The position numbers and the translations under genes were made by a program. From Agrobacterium tumefaciens (GTDB lineage Bacteria > Pseudomonadota > Alphaproteobacteria > Rhizobiales > Rhizobiaceae), in contig NZ_CP039904.1 in the NCBI RefSeq assembly GCF_005221385.1, forward strand, positions 1,337,501-1,401,500: 64,000 nucleotides of DNA, read 5' to 3'. Shown in pieces: positions 45,618 through 54,942 of this stretch (within the stretch, counting starts at the first letter, position 1; each line of letters starts with the position of its first letter). The notes below the pieces were generated by a model. The model saw only the letters and a list, made by a program, of their open reading frames with translations, was not told the origin of the DNA and searched no databases.

Positions 45618-46451
45618 ATGCTTTCGAAGATGATAACGTCCGCCTTGCGGGCGATGCCCGCGCTCGCCCTGGTGGCAGGTCTGTCCGCCACCTCTGCCCA
45701 CGCCCAGACCGCCGAAGGATACTGGCAGGGCGTCCAGAAGGCCGGTGTTCTGAAATGCGGTGCGGCCGTCGCCCCGCCTTACATCATGCGTGATCCCGCG
45801 ACTGGCGAATACTCGGGCTTTTACGCCGATCTTTGCCGTGAATTCGCCGACGCCCTCAAGGTCAAGGCTGAGTTCGTCGATACGACCTGGGACAACATAG
45901 TAGCGGGCCTGCAGGCGAGCAAGTGGGACGTCTCACTGGCGCTCAACCGCACTCCGGCGCGCGCCATGGCCGTCCAGTTCTCGATCCCGGCGATGGAGTA
46001 CCAGATCTCTCTCGTCTACAACAAGAACAACCCGAAGATTCCGCAGGGCGCATCGTCGGTCGCTGACGTCGACAAGGCTGGCGTCACGATCGCTGTCATG
46101 TCGGGTACCGCGCAGGACAAGGCCGTTTCGGCCGCGGTCAAGACCGCCACGATCATGCGCCTGCCGGGCAACGATGAGACGCGCCTGGCGCTGACGTCCA
46201 AGCGCGCAGACATCCTGGTGGACGCCTCCGACACCAACCTGCTTCTGACGCAGGCGAATCCAGACTGGGCGGTTGCACTCAGCCCGACGCCGGCGCTCGC
46301 CAAGCAGGGCGTTTCCTTCGGCCTGCCGCACAACATGTCTACGGCCGATGTCGAAGTGGTCAATATCTTCCTTGAAGAGAAGGTCGCGACGGGTCACGTC
46401 GACGATTTGATCAAGAAGGCGGTCGATCAGGTCCTCAAGGGCTCGAACTAA
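45618..46451 (+). CDS. Amino-acid ABC transporter substrate-binding protein
   Basis: 277 residues from ATG 45618, which is correctly spaced from AGAGG; an ATG six bases earlier overlaps it. Signal peptide ALRAMPALALVAGLSATSAHA, then a type II (family 3) binding fold: GVLKCGAAVAPPYIMRDPATGEYSGFYADLCREFADALKVKAEFVDTTWDNIVAGLQASKWDVSLA. It delivers an amino acid, by context probably hydroxyproline, to the two permeases downstream. Confidence 0.95.
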   Translation: MLSKMITSALRAMPALALVAGLSATSAHAQTAEGYWQGVQKAGVLKCGAAVAPPYIMRDPATGEYSGFYADLCREFADALKVKAEFVDTTWDNIVAGLQASKWDVSLALNRTPARAMAVQFSIPAMEYQISLVYNKNNPKIPQGASSVADVDKAGVTIAVMSGTAQDKAVSAAVKTATIMRLPGNDETRLALTSKRADILVDASDTNLLLTQANPDWAVALSPTPALAKQGVSFGLPHNMSTADVEVVNIFLEEKVATGHVDDLIKKAVDQVLKGSN

Positions 46452-46459
46452 CATCGCCA

Positions 46460-46489
46460 ACAGCGCTGACGCCCATTGGTCGGCGCTGT
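46460..46489 (+). other. Stem-loop after binding-protein gene
   Basis: ACAGCGCTGAC (46460-46470) pairs with GTCGGCGCTGT (46479-46489), one mismatch, no T-run. It has the same arrangement as the stem-loop after the sugar binding protein at 39976-40004. Confidence 0.6.
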
Positions 46490-46518
46490 CCCGCACTCGA
46501 TGTAAACCGAGATCGGCC

Positions 46519-47301
46519 ATGACCATGTCTTTCAATTTACCTCTCGTTAAAATGCAGGCCCTGCACAAGAGCTACGGCGACGGTGCGATTCAGGTGCTCA
46601 GGGGCATCGACATCGAAATGAAGCCCGGCGACCGCGTCGTCGTCATAGGCCCGAGCGGCGGCGGCAAGAGCACGCTTCTCCGCGTCATGATGGGCCTCGA
46701 ACAGATTGACAGCGGTTCGATCAGTTTCGACGGCAAGCCTTACATCTCTTCGGAGGGGCCAGCCAAGAAGACCCTCATCGACACCAACGTTCGTCGTTCG
46801 ATCGGCATGGTGTTTCAGCACTATACGCTGTTCCCACATCTCAGCGTCATCCAGAACTTGATGCTCGCACCATGCAAGGTCCGGGGCGAACCGAAAGCGT
46901 CGGCGCAGGCCCGTGCCCAGGCTCTCCTTGAGCGGTTCGGCCTGGGCGCGAAAGCCAAGGCCTACCCGGCCCAGCTGTCGGGCGGCCAGAAGCAGCGGGT
47001 CGCCATCGCGCGCGCCCTGATGCTCGATCCCAAGCTGATGCTGTTCGACGAGGTGACTTCCGCGCTCGACCCTGAACTTGTCAGCGAAGTCGAGCAGGTG
47101 ATCATGCAGCTCGCCTCGCAGAACATGCCGATGATGATCGTCACGCATGACATGTGGTTCGCAAAGAACATCGCGTCCCGCGTCATCTTCTGTGCTGGCG
47201 GCGTGGTGGTCGAAGACGGTCCGCCCGAACAGGTGCTCGGTTCTCCGAAGGAGGAGCGCACCAAGGAATTCATCGACCGCGTTTTCCACATCAAGCAATA
47301 G
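46519..47301 (+). CDS. Amino-acid ABC transporter ATP-binding protein
   Basis: 260 residues of the GlnQ/HisP type: Walker [11 protein letters not shown]-loop [17 protein letters not shown], signature LSGGQKQR, Walker [15 protein letters not shown] and switch His in [11 protein letters not shown]. It sits between the binding protein and two permeases, the standard order for polar amino-acid importers. Together with 45618, 47311 and 47983 it forms a four-gene uptake system equal in composition to S. meliloti HypMNPQ. Confidence 0.96.
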   Translation: MTMSFNLPLVKMQALHKSYGDGAIQVLRGIDIEMKPGDRVVVIGPSGGGKSTLLRVMMGLEQIDSGSISFDGKPYISSEGPAKKTLIDTNVRRSIGMVFQHYTLFPHLSVIQNLMLAPCKVRGEPKASAQARAQALLERFGLGAKAKAYPAQLSGGQKQRVAIARALMLDPKLMLFDEVTSALDPELVSEVEQVIMQLASQNMPMMIVTHDMWFAKNIASRVIFCAGGVVVEDGPPEQVLGSPKEERTKEFIDRVFHIKQ

Positions 47302-47310
47302 GAGGTGGCG

Positions 47311-47973
47311 ATGAACTACACGTTCGACTTTAACTCCATTTCCTTTGCACCACTTTTGCGGGGGCTGGTGGTATCGCTCGAGCTGACGGTCGCTGCGAAC
47401 ATCATAGGCGTTATCGCCGGCTTCGGCCTCGCCCTGCTGCTGATGAGCCCGTACCGGCTCCTTCGCATGCCGTTCATGCTCTTCGTCGAGTTCTTCCGGT
47501 GTACGCCTGCGATCGTCCAGATCGTGTGGATCTTTTACTGCGTGCCAATGCTGTTCGACGTCTTCCTCGATCCAATCACGATGGGGGTGATGGCGCTCGG
47601 CCTCAACCTCACAGCCTTCAACGCCGAAGCTTACCGCGCGTCGATTCAGGCGGTTCCCAGGGAACAGCTCGACGCCGGGATCGCGCTGGGGCTCAATCCT
47701 TGGCAACGCGTTCTCTATATCGTGTTTCCGACCGCGTTCCGCGCCTCGGTTCCGGTGCTTTTAACAAACGGCATCGTCATCTTCCAGCAAAGCGCGCTCG
47801 TCGCCATCGTTGCAATCGCCGACCTTATGTATGAGGCGAAATCGCTTGCCACCGAAACATATCGTCCGATCGAAACATTCACCGTCGTGGCCCTCATCTA
47901 TTTCGCCGTGTCGTTCCCCGTCACCCAGATCGTCGGGTTTCTGGAACGCCGTCGTCAAATGCTCGCAAGCTAG
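47311..47973 (+). CDS. Amino-acid ABC transporter permease 1
   Basis: 220 residues from ATG 47311 behind AGGAGG. Polar amino-acid permease (HisM/GlnP type) with about five helices: [43 protein letters not shown], the EAA coupling loop [27 protein letters not shown]. Partner of the permease encoded directly downstream. Confidence 0.95.
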   Translation: MNYTFDFNSISFAPLLRGLVVSLELTVAANIIGVIAGFGLALLLMSPYRLLRMPFMLFVEFFRCTPAIVQIVWIFYCVPMLFDVFLDPITMGVMALGLNLTAFNAEAYRASIQAVPREQLDAGIALGLNPWQRVLYIVFPTAFRASVPVLLTNGIVIFQQSALVAIVAIADLMYEAKSLATETYRPIETFTVVALIYFAVSFPVTQIVGFLERRRQMLAS

Positions 47974-47982
47974 GAGGCTCAT

Positions 47983-48648
47983 ATGTCGCTTGATTTCTCC
48001 GTCCTCGCAAGGTTCGAACATGCGCTCCTTCTCGGGCTCATGACGACGTTGGAGCTCACGGCGGTCTGTATTTTGTTGGGATGCATGCTTGGCTTCCTTG
48101 CCGGCCTGGCGCGAACATCGCGCAGCACCTTTCTTCGCCTGATTTCCGGAACCTACGTCGAGTTCTTCCGCGGCACGCCCGTGCTCATCCAGCTTTTCTG
48201 GATCTTCTTCTGCCTGCCCCTGATCCTGGGCGTCGAACTCTCTAACTTCGCATCCGGCGTCATCGCCTTGACGCTCTACATGGGAGCGATCACCAGCGAG
48301 ACGTTTCGCGCCAGCCTCAAATCGATCGGGCCTGAGCAGAGGGATGCATGCGTCGCCCTCGGTCTGCCGTCGTGGGTGCAGGTGACCAGCGTCATTCTTC
48401 CCCAAGCCGTCCTGCGCGCGATCCCGACGCTTCTGTCGAACTGCGTCAGCCTCTTCAAGGAGAGCGCACTGGTCTCGGCGGTCGGCATGGCAGACCTGAT
48501 GTTCGTCAGTCAGAACATTTCCAACAACACGGCCAGGCCTGTCGAAGTGCTCACCGTGGTCGCTCTCATCTACTTCGTCATCGCTTTCCCCATCACACGA
48601 GCAGTCACGCTCGTCGAGGGACGTATCCTCAAGAAACTCGCAATCTAG
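47983..48648 (+). CDS. Amino-acid ABC transporter permease 2
   Basis: 221 residues, AGGAGG before the ATG, 9 bp after permease 1. Same family with YVEFFRGTPVLIQLFWIFF and EAA loop EQRDACVALGLPSWVQVTSVILPQAVLRAIPTLL. The two permeases probably form a heterodimer. Confidence 0.95.
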   Translation: MSLDFSVLARFEHALLLGLMTTLELTAVCILLGCMLGFLAGLARTSRSTFLRLISGTYVEFFRGTPVLIQLFWIFFCLPLILGVELSNFASGVIALTLYMGAITSETFRASLKSIGPEQRDACVALGLPSWVQVTSVILPQAVLRAIPTLLSNCVSLFKESALVSAVGMADLMFVSQNISNNTARPVEVLTVVALIYFVIAFPITRAVTLVEGRILKKLAI

Positions 48649-48673
48649 CGGCCCGTTACAGGAGAACAATTCC

Positions 48674-49552
48674 ATGAAACTTTCCGGCGTCATGCCCGCG
48701 CTCATCACCCCGTTCGACGCGAACGGCAAGGTCGATTTTAAGGCCTACGAAAAGCACCTGACTGCGCTGCGTGCCGCTGGTGTCACGGGCTGGGTTCCGA
48801 TGGGCTCGACTGGCGAGTATTCCGCCCTTTCCAACGACGAGCGCCTTGAAGTGCTCAAGTTCGTGAAGGACTTTGCGAATGACGGCGAGATCCTCATCGC
48901 GGGTACTAACGCGCCTGCCACCCGAGAGGTCATCGAGAACACGTTGAAGGCCAAGGAAATCGGTTACGACACGGTGCTGCTCGCAACGCCGTTCTACACC
49001 CGTCCGACGCAGGACGAACTCCTCTCACACTTCAAGACGGTGCTGAAGGAAACCGACGTCAATCTCGTTCTCTACAGCTACCCCTACAAGGACGGCGTTG
49101 AGATTGGCTTCGACATCCTGGACGCGCTCGCGGACGATCGGCGCGTGCTGGGGATCAAGGAAAGCTCGGGATCCCTCCAGCGCGCCATCGACATCCATTC
49201 GCGTTACAGTGGCCGCATCGACCTCGTATCCGGTTCGGACGACATCGCTCTCGACTTCATGTTCTGGGGCGCCGACTCCTGGATCTGCGGACCCGCCAAC
49301 TGCATGGCGAAGGCCTGTGTTGACCTCGACCGGACCTTCCGCTCGGGCGACCTGAAGGCCGCGCGGGAGAAGATGATCGTCCTCTATCGCGCGATGAACA
49401 TCCTCGAAAGCGGGAAGTTCGTGCAGAAGGTGAAGTACGGCTGCGAGCTGCAGGGGCTTCCGGTAGGTATCACCCGCGCTCCACTCGGAGAGCTGACCGC
49501 CGAAGAGAAGGCCGAATTCAAGGCTGCGATGCAGCCGATCCTGAATTGGTAA
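48674..49552 (+). CDS. DHDPS-family deaminase/aldolase, probable pyrroline-4-hydroxy-2-carboxylate deaminase
   Basis: 292 residues, class I aldolase fold: GSTGEYSAL (44-52), LVLYSYP with the catalytic Tyr region (134-136) and Schiff-base Lys162 in GIKESSG. Dihydrodipicolinate synthase itself would be a housekeeping gene; here the neighbours (FAD amino-acid oxidase, aldehyde dehydrogenase, proline racemase family) point to the member that deaminates and dehydrates cis-4-hydroxy-pyrroline-carboxylate to alpha-ketoglutarate semialdehyde in hydroxyproline breakdown. The fold is certain, the reaction inferred from context. Confidence 0.9.
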   Translation: MKLSGVMPALITPFDANGKVDFKAYEKHLTALRAAGVTGWVPMGSTGEYSALSNDERLEVLKFVKDFANDGEILIAGTNAPATREVIENTLKAKEIGYDTVLLATPFYTRPTQDELLSHFKTVLKETDVNLVLYSYPYKDGVEIGFDILDALADDRRVLGIKESSGSLQRAIDIHSRYSGRIDLVSGSDDIALDFMFWGADSWICGPANCMAKACVDLDRTFRSGDLKAAREKMIVLYRAMNILESGKFVQKVKYGCELQGLPVGITRAPLGELTAEEKAEFKAAMQPILNW

Positions 49553-49609
49553 AAGATGCGACCGGCCGGAACAGACCTCCGGCCGTCTTCCCAAGATCGA
49601 GGAGCTGAA

Positions 49610-50848
49610 GTGTCTCAAACCATCGTCGTCGGTGCCGGGATCATCGGCACAGCAATCGCATACCAATTACAGCGTCGTGGCGAGACCGTGGTGCTCCTTG
49701 ATCGCAACGAGCCGGGGACGGGCGCGTCCTATGGCAACATGGCGAGCATTGCCGTGACTGAATTCATGCCTGCGTCCCGTCCGGGAATCTGGGTGCAGAT
49801 GCCGGGGTGGATGCTCGATCCCGAAGGCCCGGTTCGTATTCGCCCCTCCTACATGCCAAAGCTTATCCCCTGGTTCCTGCGCTTTCTATCAGCCAGCCGA
49901 CCTTCAAAGCTTCGCGAGCTGGAGTCGGCGGGCGCTGTCCTGTGCCGTCGCGTCTACGAAGACCTGGATGCGCTACTCGACGAGACCGGCCTCCGGCACA
50001 TGATTTCCGCCGAGGGTTGCCTCAGCGTCTACACCGACGAGGCCGAGTTCAGAGCCGACCACGAACATATCGAAATTCTCGACCGATTTGGCTTTCGATA
50101 TGAAGTCCTTGGCAGCAACGCCATTCGCGACCTCGAACCTGCGATAACCACGAAGATTGGCAAGGCGGTGCTCTTCCCGGACAATCGGTCCATAGCCAAT
50201 CCCTATGAGCTCGTCGTAGCGCTTGCGGACCAGTTCAAGAAGCTGGGCGGTTCCGTTCAGACCGGCGAGGTCGTGGGCTTTGAACATGAAGGCGGTGGCG
50301 TCAGCGCCGTGGGCTTGAAAGACGGACGAAGGATTGAAGCGGGTAGGGTGGTTCTCGCCGCAGGGGCATTCACTGGGCGACTGTCGGCCATGCTCGGCGA
50401 GCCGATCCCCCTCGAGACCGAGCGCGGCTACCATACGCAAATCCAGGCGCCCGGCGTCTCCATGCGTCACTCTCTCATTTGGCCGGCTCGTGCCTTCATG
50501 GTCACGCCGACCGCAGGAGGCATCCGTGTTGGCGGCACGGTCGAGATGGCGGGGCTCGACGCCGCCCCTGACTACCGTCGGGCGAAGGTGCTGGTGAAGC
50601 GGGCAAGGGAAGCGCTTCCCGAGCTGCAGGTGGAGGGCGTCACGGAATGGATGGGCCATCGGCCGGCTATGCCCGACACGGTGCCGGTGATGGGCCGGTC
50701 CGCAAAGAGAACGAATGTCTGGTACGCCACGGGTCATGGACATCTTGGCCTGACTTACGGGGCCACCACAGCCCGTCTGATGACGGATCTCATTACGGGC
50801 GTTGCGCCGCCCGTTGACATGAAACCCTATCGCGTCGACCGGTTCTAA
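49610..50848 (+). CDS. FAD-dependent amino-acid oxidoreductase, probable D-hydroxyproline dehydrogenase
   Basis: 412 residues from GTG 49610 (GAGGAGC upstream); the frame is open further upstream but without a start site. DadA/DAO family: FAD motif VVGAGIIGTAIAYQLQRRGETVVLLDRNEPGTGASYGNMA, and a C-terminal GxRPxxPD-like segment EWMGHRPAMPDTVPVMGRS with YATGHGHLGLTYGATTARLMTDLI. In the hydroxyproline pathway this step oxidises cis-4-hydroxy-D-proline to the pyrroline, passing electrons to the respiratory chain (S. meliloti HypO-like). Confidence 0.92.
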   Translation: MSQTIVVGAGIIGTAIAYQLQRRGETVVLLDRNEPGTGASYGNMASIAVTEFMPASRPGIWVQMPGWMLDPEGPVRIRPSYMPKLIPWFLRFLSASRPSKLRELESAGAVLCRRVYEDLDALLDETGLRHMISAEGCLSVYTDEAEFRADHEHIEILDRFGFRYEVLGSNAIRDLEPAITTKIGKAVLFPDNRSIANPYELVVALADQFKKLGGSVQTGEVVGFEHEGGGVSAVGLKDGRRIEAGRVVLAAGAFTGRLSAMLGEPIPLETERGYHTQIQAPGVSMRHSLIWPARAFMVTPTAGGIRVGGTVEMAGLDAAPDYRRAKVLVKRAREALPELQVEGVTEWMGHRPAMPDTVPVMGRSAKRTNVWYATGHGHLGLTYGATTARLMTDLITGVAPPVDMKPYRVDRF

Positions 50849-50883
50849 ACCGGCTGCGACCAACGAAGGCAAGGGAACTGACA

Positions 50884-52359
50884 ATGCGAACCGAACTCTA
50901 TATCGATGGCAAGTGGGCGAAGCCGGTCAAGGGTGGCTCTTGCACCGTGACGAACCCGGCGACCGAGGAAGTCATTCAAACGATTGCTTCCGCCACGGCC
51001 GAAGACGTCGACATCGCGGTGAAAGCTGCTCGCCGGGCGTTCGACAAGGACGGTTGGCCTAAGCTCACGGGAGCGCAGCGCGCCAAGTATCTGCGCGCGA
51101 TCGCGGACGGTATCCGCGCCCGGCAGTCGGAGATCGCCAAGCTTGAAGTCCTCGACAATGGAAAGCCGTTTCCCGAAGCGGACTGGGATATTGCGGACGC
51201 GGCCGGTTGCTTCGACTTCTACGCGGACCTCGCCGAGCAGCTCGACAACAATCCGGAAGAAATCATCGCGTTGCCGGATGATCGCTTTACATCCAAGGCG
51301 GTCAAGGAGCCGGTCGGCGTGGCCGGCGCGATCATCCCCTGGAACTTCCCGCTTCTGATGGCCGCCTGGAAGGTGGCTCCGGCCCTCGCGGCTGGATGCA
51401 CGATCGTCCTGAAGCCTGCAGAACTCACCTCGCTTACGGCGCTTGAGCTTGCGGCGGTCGCAGATGAGGCGGGGCTTCCTCCGGGCGTCCTGAACGTCTT
51501 GACCGGCACCGGCTCGGTCGCCGGGCAGGCCATCATTGATCACAAAGGCGTCGACAAGCTGGCGTTTACGGGCTCTGGCCCGGTGGGCTCGAAGATCATG
51601 GCCGCCGCTGCGCGCGACATCAAGCGCATCAGCCTCGAACTCGGTGGCAAGTCGCCATTCGTGGTGTTCGAGGACGCGGATATCGACGACGCGGTCGAGT
51701 GGGTCATGTTCGGCATCTTCTGGAACCAAGGACAAGTCTGCTCCGGCACGTCGCGCGTTCTGGTCCAGGATACCATCTACGATCGTTTCATGGCCCGATT
51801 GGTCGAGGAGACGAAGAAGATCAAGATCGGTAACGGCCTCGACGAGGGCGTGCTCCTTGGACCGCTCGTATCACAGAAGCAATATGAGAACGTCGTCGCC
51901 GCGATCGAGGGCGCGCGAAAGGCGGGAGCGACCGTCGCCAGCGGCGGCGAACGTCCGGAAGGCTTTGACAAGGGCTACTACCTGCAGCCAACGATCCTCA
52001 CCGACGTGCCGCTGGATAGCGACGCCTGGATCGAGGAGATTTTCGGACCGGTCGTCTGCGTCAAGCCGTTCAAGACCGAGGACGAGGCGATCGAGCTTTC
52101 GAATGATTCCCGTTTCGGTCTCGGAGCGGCCGTGATGTCGAAGGACGACGCTCGCGCCGAGCGCGTCGCAGCCGCCTTCCGCGCCGGCATTGTCTGGATC
52201 AACTGCTCGCAGCCGACATTCACGGAAGCGCCATGGGGCGGCTACAAGGAATCGGGTATCGGCCGAGAACTCGGACACTGGGGTCTCGAAAACTACCTCG
52301 AGACCAAGCAGATCACCAAGTACGTGACCGACAAGCCCTGGGGCTGGTACATCAAGTGA
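50884..52359 (+). CDS. Aldehyde dehydrogenase, probable alpha-ketoglutarate semialdehyde dehydrogenase
   Basis: 491 residues. Complete ALDH active site: Asn154 in IPWNFP, Lys177 in LKPAE, NAD site FTGSGPVG, general base Glu252 in LELGGKSP and nucleophile Cys286 in NQGQVCSGTSR. The overall sequence leans to the betaine-aldehyde/glycine-betaine branch, so the specific substrate is set mainly by context: the last step of hydroxyproline degradation oxidises alpha-ketoglutarate semialdehyde to alpha-ketoglutarate. Confidence 0.92.
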   Translation: MRTELYIDGKWAKPVKGGSCTVTNPATEEVIQTIASATAEDVDIAVKAARRAFDKDGWPKLTGAQRAKYLRAIADGIRARQSEIAKLEVLDNGKPFPEADWDIADAAGCFDFYADLAEQLDNNPEEIIALPDDRFTSKAVKEPVGVAGAIIPWNFPLLMAAWKVAPALAAGCTIVLKPAELTSLTALELAAVADEAGLPPGVLNVLTGTGSVAGQAIIDHKGVDKLAFTGSGPVGSKIMAAAARDIKRISLELGGKSPFVVFEDADIDDAVEWVMFGIFWNQGQVCSGTSRVLVQDTIYDRFMARLVEETKKIKIGNGLDEGVLLGPLVSQKQYENVVAAIEGARKAGATVASGGERPEGFDKGYYLQPTILTDVPLDSDAWIEEIFGPVVCVKPFKTEDEAIELSNDSRFGLGAAVMSKDDARAERVAAAFRAGIVWINCSQPTFTEAPWGGYKESGIGRELGHWGLENYLETKQITKYVTDKPWGWYIK

Positions 52360-52370
52360 GGCCAGCGAGC

Positions 52371-53405
52371 ATGGAATTCGGAAAGCATCTCGACCTTCTT
52401 CTGGTTCATTGCCAGGGAGAACTTGGCCACGTCCTCGTCGGCGGCGCGCCGGAAATCCCCGGAGCGACCATGCTGGACAAGATGAACCATATCAATAATG
52501 TGGACGATAGTCTTCGCAGGTTCGTTACGTTCGAACCGCGTGCCAACGTCGCCATGTCGGTGAACCTGCTGGTCGCCCCGACACGGCCGGACGCTGACGC
52601 CGGCTTCATCGTGCTTCAGGCTGATCGCGCTCATCCCATGTCTGGCAGCAATTGCATCTGCTTCGTAACTGCCCTTCTCGAGAGCGGCCGCATTCCGATG
52701 GTCGAACCTGAGACGACCGTCAGGCTGGACACGCCCGCGGGCTTGATCGTGCACCAGGCCCGATGTGAGAACGGTCGTTGCGTCGGTGTCAGCCTCAACA
52801 ACGTGCCGAGCTTTGCAGAGCTGCTGGATCATGAGATCGACACCCCAGCGTGGGGGCGCATCAAGGTCGATATTGCGTTCGGCGGCGTCTACTACGCCTT
52901 GGTGGACGTTGGGCAAGTCGACCTCACGATCGCGCCCGACAACGCCCGAAAGCTCGCGGAGGCAGGGATCGAACTCAAGCGGCGTCTTGCCGAGCAGGTA
53001 AGTGTGTCGCATCCGACGCTGCCTGGCGTCGACGAGATCGCCTACGTCATGTTCCGTGACAACGAACCGGACGGTGCCGTACGCACTTGCACCACACTCC
53101 AGCCGGGACGCGTCGACCGCTCTCCGTGTGGCACTGGAAGCTCGGCAAATCTCGCAACGCTTCACGCACGGGGTCTCGTCACCGTAGGCGATGCGCGGAC
53201 GTCCAGATCGATTATCGGCGGTGAGTTCATTGCCGAAGTGATCGGAGAGACCGAGATTGGCGGTCGCAAGGCCGTGCTTCCAAGTATCACAGGGCGTGGC
53301 TACGTGTACGGTCGAACCGAATTGCGAGTGGAAAGTGATGACCCGTTCATGACGGGTTTTGCATTGTCGGACACTTGGGGACCGCAGGTCGGCCTCCTGA
53401 AATGA
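52371..53405 (+). CDS. Proline racemase family protein (hydroxyproline epimerase or dehydratase)
   Basis: 344 residues from ATG 52371, 11 bp after the aldehyde dehydrogenase. The two active-site positions of the family are visible: Ser91 in HPMSGSN, where proline racemase has Cys, and Cys253 in DRSPCGTGSS. Family studies associate Cys/Cys with proline racemase or 4-hydroxyproline 2-epimerase, Thr/Cys with trans-3-hydroxyproline dehydratase, and Ser/Cys with either epimerase or dehydratase. Next to the FAD oxidase and deaminase, epimerisation of trans-4-hydroxy-L-proline is the most economical role, but the Ser leaves dehydration of trans-3-hydroxyproline open. Confidence 0.92.
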   Translation: MEFGKHLDLLLVHCQGELGHVLVGGAPEIPGATMLDKMNHINNVDDSLRRFVTFEPRANVAMSVNLLVAPTRPDADAGFIVLQADRAHPMSGSNCICFVTALLESGRIPMVEPETTVRLDTPAGLIVHQARCENGRCVGVSLNNVPSFAELLDHEIDTPAWGRIKVDIAFGGVYYALVDVGQVDLTIAPDNARKLAEAGIELKRRLAEQVSVSHPTLPGVDEIAYVMFRDNEPDGAVRTCTTLQPGRVDRSPCGTGSSANLATLHARGLVTVGDARTSRSIIGGEFIAEVIGETEIGGRKAVLPSITGRGYVYGRTELRVESDDPFMTGFALSDTWGPQVGLLK

Positions 53406-53413
53406 GGTGAGAG

Positions 53414-54172
53414 ATGACTAAGGCACTCGAAGGGCAGAACGTACTCGTGACCGGCGCCTCGGGCGGCATCGGCGTGGCTGTCGTCAAGCAACTAGCTGCT
53501 GAAGGCGCTCGGCCGATCATCCACTACGGGCGAGACATCACGAGTGCCGAGCGATTGCTTTCCGACATCGGAGAAGTTGGCTGGATCGTGCAGGGCGACC
53601 TTTCATCTGACGAAGGCCCCTTCGAACTGTGGGAGAGATCCCTGGCGGTGGCGGGAAGAATCCATGCGCTCGTGAACAATGCAGGGATCCGTACCGAAAT
53701 CTCCATTGAGGCTGCCGCTTCGGACTGGAAGGCCGCCTGGCAGCGCGAGTTCCAGATCAACTTTTTCGCCGCCGCGGATCTCTCCAAGGAAGCTATCCGG
53801 CACTTCAAGGCGAACGGCGGTGGGCGCATCGTCAACATGGCGAGCCGGGCAGGCCAGCGCGGCTATGCGGCAGACGCGATGCCGTATGGATCGACGAAAG
53901 CTGCCCTCGTCAATCTGACAAAGTCGATCGCCCGCAGCTTCGGCCCCGATGGTGTGACTGCGATCGCGATTGCGCCTGGATGGGTACGCACCGACATGGC
54001 GGAAGAGTTTATCGCGACGCATGGAAAAGCGGCGGCGGTATCGGACATTCCAATCGGCGAGATGGCCGAACCGGGCGAAGTCGCCGAACTCGTTGCATTC
54101 ATTCTACGGCCGGGACAGGCGTCGCTTAACGGCGCGACACTCGACGTCAACGGCGGAAGCTACATCAGATAA
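53414..54172 (+). CDS. SDR family oxidoreductase
   Basis: 252 residues, GAGGTGAGAG before the ATG. Classical SDR: TGASGGIG at 13-20, NNAG at 88-91, Ser144, Tyr158 and Lys162 (YGSTK). Belongs to the hydroxyproline operon by spacing (8 bp after the racemase-family gene). The second strand ends HYGRD rather than with an acidic tip, suggesting NADP(H). Not part of the textbook hydroxyproline pathway; might reduce a pyrroline or keto side product. Confidence 0.9.
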   Translation: MTKALEGQNVLVTGASGGIGVAVVKQLAAEGARPIIHYGRDITSAERLLSDIGEVGWIVQGDLSSDEGPFELWERSLAVAGRIHALVNNAGIRTEISIEAAASDWKAAWQREFQINFFAAADLSKEAIRHFKANGGGRIVNMASRAGQRGYAADAMPYGSTKAALVNLTKSIARSFGPDGVTAIAIAPGWVRTDMAEEFIATHGKAAAVSDIPIGEMAEPGEVAELVAFILRPGQASLNGATLDVNGGSYIR

Positions 54173-54186
54173 CTTGGGGAGATTCC

Positions 54187-54942
54187 ATGAAACGGTTTGA
54201 GAACAAGGTTGCGATCGTGACGGGTGCGGGCGGCGGCATCGGCTCTGCGATCGCGCGTCGCCTGGCGTTGGAAGGCTCGTTGGTCGTGGTCACCGACGTA
54301 AACGAAGAGGCGGCTCGGGAAGTTGTGAAGGGTATCGAGGCGGAAGGCGGCGCGGCACTCGTGATCGCTGCCGACATCTCGAAGAAGGATCCGTGCTTCG
54401 ATCTAGTCCAAAAGGCATTCGCTCTCAAAGAGCGGATTGACATCCTTGTCAACAATGCAGGCATCAATCGGCGTGGAAACTTGTTGTCCCTTTCTGACGA
54501 GGACTGGGACATCAGCTTTACTGTCAACCTCGACTCGATGTTCCATCTCTGCCGGGCTGCGTTACCGCATATGATCGCCGGGGGTGGCGGGGCGATCGTC
54601 AACACCGCTTCTCAGTGGGGACTTTATCCGGCCCCGAACCACATCGCCTATAACACGACCAAAGCCGCCGTCGCCGCGTTCACGCAGAACCTTGCGCGCG
54701 ACTACGCACCGGACAAAATCCGCGTAAACGCCGTCTGCCCAGGTGAAATCCATACGCCGATGCTCGAAGCCGGCGTCAAACGCTCGGGGCGGACGATGGC
54801 CGACCTCGACAAGATGGTTCCGTTCGGCCGGATCGGCAAGCCTGAAGAGGTTGCTGCGCTTGTCGCCTTCCTTGCCTCCGATGAGGCGGCGTTCATGTGC
54901 GGTTCGCTTGTCGAAATCACCGGCGCACAGGCCGTGGCCTGA
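54187..54942 (+). CDS. SDR family oxidoreductase
   Basis: 251 residues, GGGGAG before the ATG, 14 bp after the preceding SDR. TGAGGGIG at 12-19, Asp37 in VVTDVNEE (prefers NAD), NNAG at 89-92, Ser142, Tyr155 and Lys159 (YNTTK). FabG-like/gluconate 5-dehydrogenase-like. Last gene of the operon; role unknown. Confidence 0.9.
   Translation: MKRFENKVAIVTGAGGGIGSAIARRLALEGSLVVVTDVNEEAAREVVKGIEAEGGAALVIAADISKKDPCFDLVQKAFALKERIDILVNNAGINRRGNLLSLSDEDWDISFTVNLDSMFHLCRAALPHMIAGGGGAIVNTASQWGLYPAPNHIAYNTTKAAVAAFTQNLARDYAPDKIRVNAVCPGEIHTPMLEAGVKRSGRTMADLDKMVPFGRIGKPEEVAALVAFLASDEAAFMCGSLVEITGAQAVA

Noticed and set aside
46537..47706. 389-residue minus-strand frame
   Set aside because: Antisense to the ABC ATPase and permease genes; its His/Asp/Arg-rich composition is the usual shadow of a high-GC gene.
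47761..48729. 322-residue minus-strand frame
   Set aside because: Antisense to the two permease genes and the start of the DHDPS-family gene; low-complexity acidic shadow.
48674..49552. Housekeeping dihydrodipicolinate synthase (dapA)
   Set aside because: The fold fits, but the gene is embedded between an amino-acid importer and hydroxyproline-type enzymes, so a catabolic deaminase is more likely.
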